Shown: piece after piece, positions 6,581 to 11,081 of the stretch
Numbering within the stretch: position 1 is the first letter of the stretch
Layout: the number at the start of each line of letters is the position of its first letter
Assembly (NCBI GenBank): GCA_017889845.1
Contig: JAGGAJ010000047.1
Location: 1-11,081, forward strand
Direction of reading: 5' to 3'
From: Deltaproteobacteria bacterium
GTDB lineage: Bacteria > Desulfobacterota > Deferrimicrobia > Deferrimicrobiales > Deferrimicrobiaceae
DNA: 11,081 nt
Program-made: the position numbers and the translations under genes
Notes under the pieces: model-generated
Database searches by the model: none
Seen by the model: only the letters and a program-made list of their open reading frames with translations
What the model was told of the DNA's origin: nothing

Positions 6581-7792
6581 ATGGCGAAATTCGCGTGGGA
6601 GGGAAAGAACCGGACGGGGGGTGCGGTGACGGGGGAGATGGAGGCCCCGAGCGAGGCCTTCGTCCTCGCCCAGCTGCGCCGGGAGCAGATCGCGCCCATC
6701 CGGATCCGGAAGAAGGGGGTGGAGTTCGCCATCAACCTGCCGTTCCGGGGGGAGAAGAAGGTCACCCAGAAGGAGCTGGCCATCTTCACGCGCCAGTTCG
6801 CCACCATGATCGACGCGGGCCTCCCCCTGGTGCAGTGCCTGGACATCCTCGGCCTGCAGCAGGAGAACCTCTCCTTCAAGAAGGTGATCCTGAAGGTCAA
6901 GGAGGACGTGGAGAGCGGGTCCACCTTCGCGGACGCCCTCACCAAGCATCCGAAGGTGTTCGACGCGCTCTTCGTGAACCTGGTGGCCGCGGGGGAGGTG
7001 GGCGGCATCCTCGACACGATCCTCTCCCGGCTCGCCGAGCACATCGAGAAAGCAATGAAGCTCGCCAAGAAGATCAAGGGCGCGATGGTCTACCCCTCGA
7101 CCATCATCGCGGTGGCCCTGATCGTGACGGTCGTCCTCCTCCTGTACGTCATCCCGATCTTCGCGAAGATGTTCTCGGACTTCGGGCAGGAGCTCCCCGG
7201 GCCGACCCAGGTCGTGCTGTCCCTGAGCGCCTTCGCCCAGAAATACTTCCTGGGCATCCTGGTGTTCTTCTTCCTGGTAGGGGCCGGGATCCGGTGGTAC
7301 TACCGCCAGGAGAGCGGGCGGAGAAACATCGACCGGCTGCTTCTCCGGACTCCCGTCGTTGGGTCCCTCCTGCAGCGCATCGCGGTCGCGCGCTTCTCCC
7401 GGACCCTCGGGACGATGGTGAGCAGCGGCGTCCCGATCCTGGACAGCATGGACATCGTGGCGAAGACGGCGGGGAACAAGATCATCGAGGAGGCGATCCT
7501 GAAGGCCCGCGGCAGCATCAGCGAGGGGAAGACGATCGCGGAGCCGCTGATGGAGAGCACCGTGTTCCCGCCGATGGTGACCCAGATGGTCGCGGTCGGC
7601 GAGGCGACCGGCGCCCTCGACACCATGCTGAACAAGATCGCAGACTTCTACGACGACGAAGTGGATTCCGCTGTCGAGGCGCTGACCTCCCTCCTCGAGC
7701 CGATGCTGATGATCTTCCTCGGGGTGGTCATCGGAGGGATGGTCATCGCCATGTACCTGCCGGTCTTCAAGCTGGCGGGGGTCGTCGGGTAG
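6581..7792 (+). CDS. pilC: Type IV pilus inner-membrane platform protein PilC
   Basis: PilC is the polytopic platform on which PilB and PilT act; it belongs to the T2SSF/GspF family. The 403 residues are of normal length. Two homologous cytoplasmic T2SSF domains lie at about 67-190 and 270-392, each with the FTRQFATMIDAGLPL / FSRTLGTMVSSGVPI type of opening. Three hydrophobic segments at about 173-195, 221-241 and 374-396 match the known topology. GEVGG (138-142) and GEATG (340-344) are the paired conserved turns. The ATG at 6581 has an excellent GGAGG Shine-Dalgarno (6571-6575). pilS begins 3 nt after the stop. Confidence 0.96.
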   Translation: MAKFAWEGKNRTGGAVTGEMEAPSEAFVLAQLRREQIAPIRIRKKGVEFAINLPFRGEKKVTQKELAIFTRQFATMIDAGLPLVQCLDILGLQQENLSFKKVILKVKEDVESGSTFADALTKHPKVFDALFVNLVAAGEVGGILDTILSRLAEHIEKAMKLAKKIKGAMVYPSTIIAVALIVTVVLLLYVIPIFAKMFSDFGQELPGPTQVVLSLSAFAQKYFLGILVFFFLVGAGIRWYYRQESGRRNIDRLLLRTPVVGSLLQRIAVARFSRTLGTMVSSGVPILDSMDIVAKTAGNKIIEEAILKARGSISEGKTIAEPLMESTVFPPMVTQMVAVGEATGALDTMLNKIADFYDDEVDSAVEALTSLLEPMLMIFLGVVIGGMVIAMYLPVFKLAGVVG

Positions 7793-7795
7793 CCT

Positions 7796-9481
7796 TTGTC
7801 CGGAAGCCCCTCTGCGGGCCGGAGCGGGCGGGAGCCCGAGGGGCGCAACCTCATCCTGGTGCGGTCCGTGATCACCTTCGCCCTCCTGGCGTCGGTGGTG
7901 TCCGTCCAGCTTCGCGCGCCGGAACTGCTCCTGACGGAGGAGTTCCGGTTTCTCTACTTGACCGTGGTCCTGTCCTACGGCTGGCTCCTGCTCCGGTACG
8001 CGGCCTGGGGCAGTTCGGTGCTGCCGCTGTACGCGGCGGGCCTCCAGGCGCTGGCGGACGTCGCCTTCATCTCGCTGGTGGTGGTCGCCACCGGTCTCTA
8101 CGACAGCGTATTCTCCTTCATGTACGTCATCGTCATCCTCCTCGGGAGCCTGGAACGGTACTTCCGCGGGGCCGTCGCCTGGGCCGTGCTCTCCGCCGCG
8201 GCCTACAGCCTCCTGATCTATCTGCAGATGCGGGGCGCCATCACCCCGCCCGGCGCGGACCCGACGGCCATCAGCTTCTCCCTGTTCTTCCGCTCCGCAT
8301 TGACGCACTCGACGGGCTTCCTGCTGACGGGGGTCCTATCGGGCATCCTGGGGGAGGACATCCGGAAGGGGAAACAGCGCGTACAGGCCCGGGACGACGT
8401 GATCCGGAGTCTCGAAACGTTCCACCGCCACGTGATCGACAACATCCCTTCCGGGATCATCACCACCGGCATCGACGGAGACGTGAACCTGATCAACGAC
8501 ACGGCCTGCGGGATCCTCGGCGTGGGGAGGGAGGAGGTGTCCGGAAGGAAAATCGGGGAGGTCCTCGCCGGCATGGAGGAACCCGGGGGGAGGGGGGGGG
8601 AGGATTCGCGCCTTCCCAGGCCGGAAATCCGTTTCCGGCGCCCGGACGGCGTGGAGATCCACCTGGGATTCTCCTCCTCGCGGATGAGGGACGCGGCCGG
8701 GGAGGCGATCGGGCAGGTGTTCATTTTCCAGGATCTCACGCCGATCAAGCAGATGGAGGAGCGGATCCGGATCGCGGACCGGCTGGCCGGCGTGGGAGAA
8801 CTCGCCGCGGGGCTGGCTCACGAGATCCGTAACCCGCTCGCATCCATCGCGGGCTCCTCCCAGCTTCTCCGGGAGTCGCCGGGGGTGGCCGGCGAGGAGT
8901 CGGCCACCCTCCTGGAGATCATCGAGCGGGAAAGCAGGCGATTGAACGGACTGATCACGGACTTCCTGGCCTACGCCGGCCCCTCCGCCCGCAACGTGCA
9001 GGTGGTCGAACTGCCGGCCCTGATCCGGGACGTCGCGGAGGCGGTCCGCGCGGGGGAGGCGCGGGACGGGAAGGTTTCGATCGTCTTCGCGGCGACGAAG
9101 GAGCTGTCCGTCGACGGGGACCCGGAACAGCTCCGCCAGGTGATGTGGAACCTGATCCGCAACGCGTTGCAGGCCACGCCGCCGGGGGGGCGGGTCCTCC
9201 TGGATGTCCACGACGAGATCCGCCAGGGCAGCCGCTTCGTCGTCGCCACGGTCTCGGACACGGGATCGGGAATCGACCCCCGGAATCTCGGTAAGATCTT
9301 CAATCCCTTCTTCACCACGAAGGAGGGGGGAACGGGGCTCGGGCTCTCCATCTCCCAGCGGATCATCCACTACCACAAAGGATTCATCGAGGTCCGCTCC
9401 GATCCGGGGAAGGGGAGCACGTTCTCCCTGTTCCTGCCGGCGCGTCCGGAAAGGGAGGGGGAGGGCCACGCGGATGGGTGA
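7796..9481 (+). CDS. pilS: Sensor histidine kinase PilS
   Basis: PilS senses membrane pilin or related cues and phosphorylates the sigma-54 activator PilR. The 561-residue protein has about six hydrophobic segments between residues 19 and 186, as known for PilS, then a PAS domain (about 209-316). The HisKA segment contains LAHEIRNPLAS with phospho-acceptor His342. The ATPase domain has the N box WNLIRNALQA (Asn456), DTGSGID (Asp488), FNPFFTTK (502-509) and GGTGLGLS (511-518). The TTG start at 7796 follows the pilC stop by 3 nt and lacks a clear Shine-Dalgarno, so coupling is likely; a later in-frame GTG near 7859 would cut into the first membrane segment. Codons 264-268 are encoded by a G6-A-G9 tract. 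No pilR follows, which is unusual. The call as PilS rests on architecture plus location; a generic NtrB-type kinase is the alternative. Confidence 0.88.
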   Translation: MSGSPSAGRSGREPEGRNLILVRSVITFALLASVVSVQLRAPELLLTEEFRFLYLTVVLSYGWLLLRYAAWGSSVLPLYAAGLQALADVAFISLVVVATGLYDSVFSFMYVIVILLGSLERYFRGAVAWAVLSAAAYSLLIYLQMRGAITPPGADPTAISFSLFFRSALTHSTGFLLTGVLSGILGEDIRKGKQRVQARDDVIRSLETFHRHVIDNIPSGIITTGIDGDVNLINDTACGILGVGREEVSGRKIGEVLAGMEEPGGRGGEDSRLPRPEIRFRRPDGVEIHLGFSSSRMRDAAGEAIGQVFIFQDLTPIKQMEERIRIADRLAGVGELAAGLAHEIRNPLASIAGSSQLLRESPGVAGEESATLLEIIERESRRLNGLITDFLAYAGPSARNVQVVELPALIRDVAEAVRAGEARDGKVSIVFAATKELSVDGDPEQLRQVMWNLIRNALQATPPGGRVLLDVHDEIRQGSRFVVATVSDTGSGIDPRNLGKIFNPFFTTKEGGTGLGLSISQRIIHYHKGFIEVRSDPGKGSTFSLFLPARPEREGEGHADG

Positions 9482-10781
9482 GGGGACGGTCACGATCGTC
9501 GGGGCCGGTCTCGCCGGTTCCGAGGCGGCACTCCTGCTCTCGGATGCCGGCATCCCGGTGGAGCTCTTCGAGATGCGCCCCGGCCGTCTCACTCCCGCGC
9601 ACCTGACCGGATGGTTCGCCGAGCTCGTGTGCAGCAATTCGCTGGGATCGGAGGAGACCACCTCCGGGAAGGGCCTGCTCAAGGAGGAACTTCGGATCCT
9701 GGGCTCGCTCCTGACGCGGCTCGCCGGGTCCGTCCGCGTCCCGGCCGGCAAGGCGCTTGCGGTGGACCGGGAGCGGTTCGGGCGCCTGGTGACGGAAGCG
9801 GTGCGGTCGCGGCCGGGCGTGGTCGTGCGGTGCGAGGAGGTCACAGCCATTCCCGCCGGACCGCTGGTCGTCCTGGCGTGCGGCCCGCTCCCGCCGGACC
9901 GCTTCGCCGTCAGCGTGCGGGAATTCCTCGGGGACGGCGGGCTCTACTTCTACGACGCCATCTCCCCCATCGTGGAGGCGGAATCGGTCGACCGGGAGGC
10001 GTCGTTCGTCGCGGACCGCTACGGGGCGGGGTCGGGGGACTACCTCAACCTCCCGATGGACCGGGCGCAGTACGAGGCCTTTCTCGCGGCGCTCCTTTCG
10101 GCCCGCACCGTTCCCCTGCGCGACTTCGAGGAACCGAAATACTTCGAGGGGTGCATGCCGGTCGAGGAGATCGCCCGGCGCGGGCCGGAAACCCTCCTCT
10201 TCGGCCCGCTCCGGCCCGTGGGCCTGCGGGACCCCGCGACGGGAAGGGTCCCGCACGCCGTGGTCCAACTGCGGAAGGAGAACGCCGAAGGCACAATGTA
10301 CAACCTCGTGGGATTCCAGACGCGGCTGGCCTGGCCGGAGCAGCGGCGCGTGTTCTCCATGATTCCCGGCCTCTCGAAGGCGGCGTTCCTGAGGTACGGC
10401 TCGGTGCACCGGAACAGCTTCCTGGACGCGCGGCGGCACCTCACGCCCTGGATGGAATCCCGGAAGAGGGCGGGCCTGTTCTTCGCCGGGCAGTTCACCG
10501 GCGTGGAGGGGTACGTCGAGTCGATCGCCTCGGGGATGGTCGCGGCGGCTGCCGTGGCGGCGCGGGCGAGGGGCGGCGAGCCCAGGGCGTTCCCGAGGGA
10601 GTCCATGATCGGGGCCCTGATGGCGCACATCACCACGCCCGCCCCCGGGGAGCCCCAGCCGATGAACGCCAACTTCGGCCTCCTGCCCGAGGTGCCGGCG
10701 CGAAGGAAGCGGGACCGGAAAGCGCAGAAGGCGGAGGCCGCCCTCGAAGCAATCCGCCGGTTCGCCCCCCCCATCCCGTAA
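9474..10781 (+). CDS. trmFO: Folate-dependent tRNA (uracil-54-C5)-methyltransferase TrmFO
   Basis: TrmFO is an FAD enzyme that makes m5U54 in the T-loop of tRNA, using methylenetetrahydrofolate and NAD(P)H. The 435 residues match the family. The N-terminal FAD-binding loop is GAGLAGSEAA (10-19). FAELVCSNSLGS (48-59) includes Cys53, conserved in Bacillus TrmFO. FEGCMPVEEIARRG carries Cys227, equivalent to the nucleophilic Cys226 of B. subtilis. YNLVGFQTRL, HRNSFLDAR, GQFTGVEGYVESIASG and PMNANFGLLP are further family landmarks towards the C-terminus. The ATG at 9474 overlaps pilS by 8 nt and is preceded by a purine-rich tract (9448-9465) giving a Shine-Dalgarno. A C8 run (10765-10772) lies seven codons from the stop. 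It is probably cotranscribed with pilS, although the two have no known functional link. Confidence 0.96.
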   Translation: MGEGTVTIVGAGLAGSEAALLLSDAGIPVELFEMRPGRLTPAHLTGWFAELVCSNSLGSEETTSGKGLLKEELRILGSLLTRLAGSVRVPAGKALAVDRERFGRLVTEAVRSRPGVVVRCEEVTAIPAGPLVVLACGPLPPDRFAVSVREFLGDGGLYFYDAISPIVEAESVDREASFVADRYGAGSGDYLNLPMDRAQYEAFLAALLSARTVPLRDFEEPKYFEGCMPVEEIARRGPETLLFGPLRPVGLRDPATGRVPHAVVQLRKENAEGTMYNLVGFQTRLAWPEQRRVFSMIPGLSKAAFLRYGSVHRNSFLDARRHLTPWMESRKRAGLFFAGQFTGVEGYVESIASGMVAAAAVAARARGGEPRAFPRESMIGALMAHITTPAPGEPQPMNANFGLLPEVPARRKRDRKAQKAEAALEAIRRFAPPIP

Positions 10782-11081
10782 AACCCGTCCCCGCCGCAAT
10801 TGCCCGTCGGACCTTGATCGGGCCGGGCAGCCGTGTTACATACCTTTTTAGGAAATTTTATCTTTTTATTCCAATAGGTTGCGGATTTCGCTGGCGTCCG
10901 GTTGCGCATGGGGTGCGGGTTTTTCGAGGAGTTTTGCCGCCAGGCGGTCCATCGCCCCCGGTGCTGGCCGGGGATACGGTTAGAACCCGAGGGTCATCCG
11001 GCCCATCCGCGAACAGCTTTCAGGAAAACCGCCTTGACCCAACCGGTCCAACGATCGATGGAAGCCCCGGCGACCGCCGTC
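10782..11081. other. Terminal intergenic region, no convincing gene
   Basis: About 300 nt follow trmFO without a supported gene on the + strand. Composition changes sharply: 10833-10880 is AT-rich with several T runs, unlike the rest of the window. The inverted repeat TGCCCG (10801-10806) / CGGGCA (10824-10829) lies 15 nt before T5 (10844-10848), at best a poor intrinsic terminator. CCCCGG-TGCTGG-CCGGGG (10956-10973) can form a 6-bp stem but has no T run. On the - strand, a frame entering from the right edge stays open to a TAA at 10980-10982. A separate 28-codon - strand ORF lies at 10866-10952. No tRNA-like or CRISPR-like structure was seen. Confidence 0.6.

Noticed and set aside
6362..8308. 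Minus-strand open frame of 648 codons opposite pilC and pilS
   Set aside because: It spans two real genes and the gap between them; composition is biased and no motif is visible.
6457..8832. Plus-strand 791-codon frame running through pilT end, pilC and half of pilS
   Set aside because: Out of frame with three well-supported genes; the translation is Gly/Arg/Pro-rich with no domain.
10801..10848. Intrinsic terminator after trmFO
   Set aside because: The 6-bp stem has a 17-nt loop and the T run is 15 nt away from the stem, so it does not fit a standard terminator.
10895..10926. Hairpin plus T5 (CGCA-TGGGG-TGCG, GG, TTTTT) as a + strand terminator
   Set aside because: Only four stem pairs form cleanly; extension needs mismatches and wobble pairs. 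Too weak to call.
10866..10952. 28-codon minus-strand ORF downstream of trmFO
   Set aside because: It has only a weak G-rich stretch upstream of its ATG, no neighbouring partner, and a length easily reached by chance. Conservation data would be needed to revive it.
1..11081. CRISPR arrays, insertion sequences, attachment sites, tRNA or rRNA genes
   Set aside because: No spaced direct repeats, transposase or integrase motifs, terminal inverted repeats, or tRNA/rRNA-like segments were seen on reading both strands.

Overview
This is a GC-rich (well above 60% by eye), densely coded chromosomal segment with all nine genes on the + strand. The order and type of genes (a PilB-PilT-PilC-PilS type IV pilus block, folate-dependent TrmFO, SelA, AroE) most resemble a high-GC relative of Geobacter and other former Deltaproteobacteria. 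This placement is an inference from gene content, not from a phylogenetic marker. Non-ATG starts are common: I predict TTG or GTG for the GntR regulator, selA, aroE, pilB and pilS.

Block 1 (1-3687) looks like one transcription unit. A sigma-70-like promoter at 13-40, with a GTATAC-core palindrome over its -10 element, precedes a GntR/FadR-type (FCD) regulator. The regulator overlaps selA (selenocysteine synthase) by 4 nt. After a 55-nt gap that contains a tiny well-initiated leader ORF comes an uncharacterised HNH endonuclease-family gene. It abuts aroE (shikimate dehydrogenase). These genes have no obvious common pathway. selB and selD are not in the window.

Block 2 (3731-9481) is the type IV pilus motor and regulatory set. 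pilB is the extension ATPase, with an N-terminal MshEN-type c-di-GMP-binding signature. pilT is the retraction ATPase, pilC the inner-membrane platform protein, and pilS a six-TM PAS-histidine kinase. Spacings are 25, 28 and 3 nt. PilB and PilT would act on the PilC platform at the cytoplasmic face, and PilS would sense membrane or pilin state and signal to a PilR that is not here. Instead of pilR, trmFO (tRNA m5U54 methyltransferase) follows and overlaps the end of pilS by 8 nt.

Block 3 (10782-11081) is about 300 nt without a convincing gene. It has an AT-rich stretch, two weak inverted repeats, and an open minus-strand frame entering from the right edge.

The window is mostly conserved housekeeping and pilus genes. 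I did not find a clear new system. The most useful second looks are the PilB c-di-GMP motif, the regulator-selA coupling with its candidate operator, the leader ORF before the HNH gene, the G-tract in pilS, and the missing pilR.
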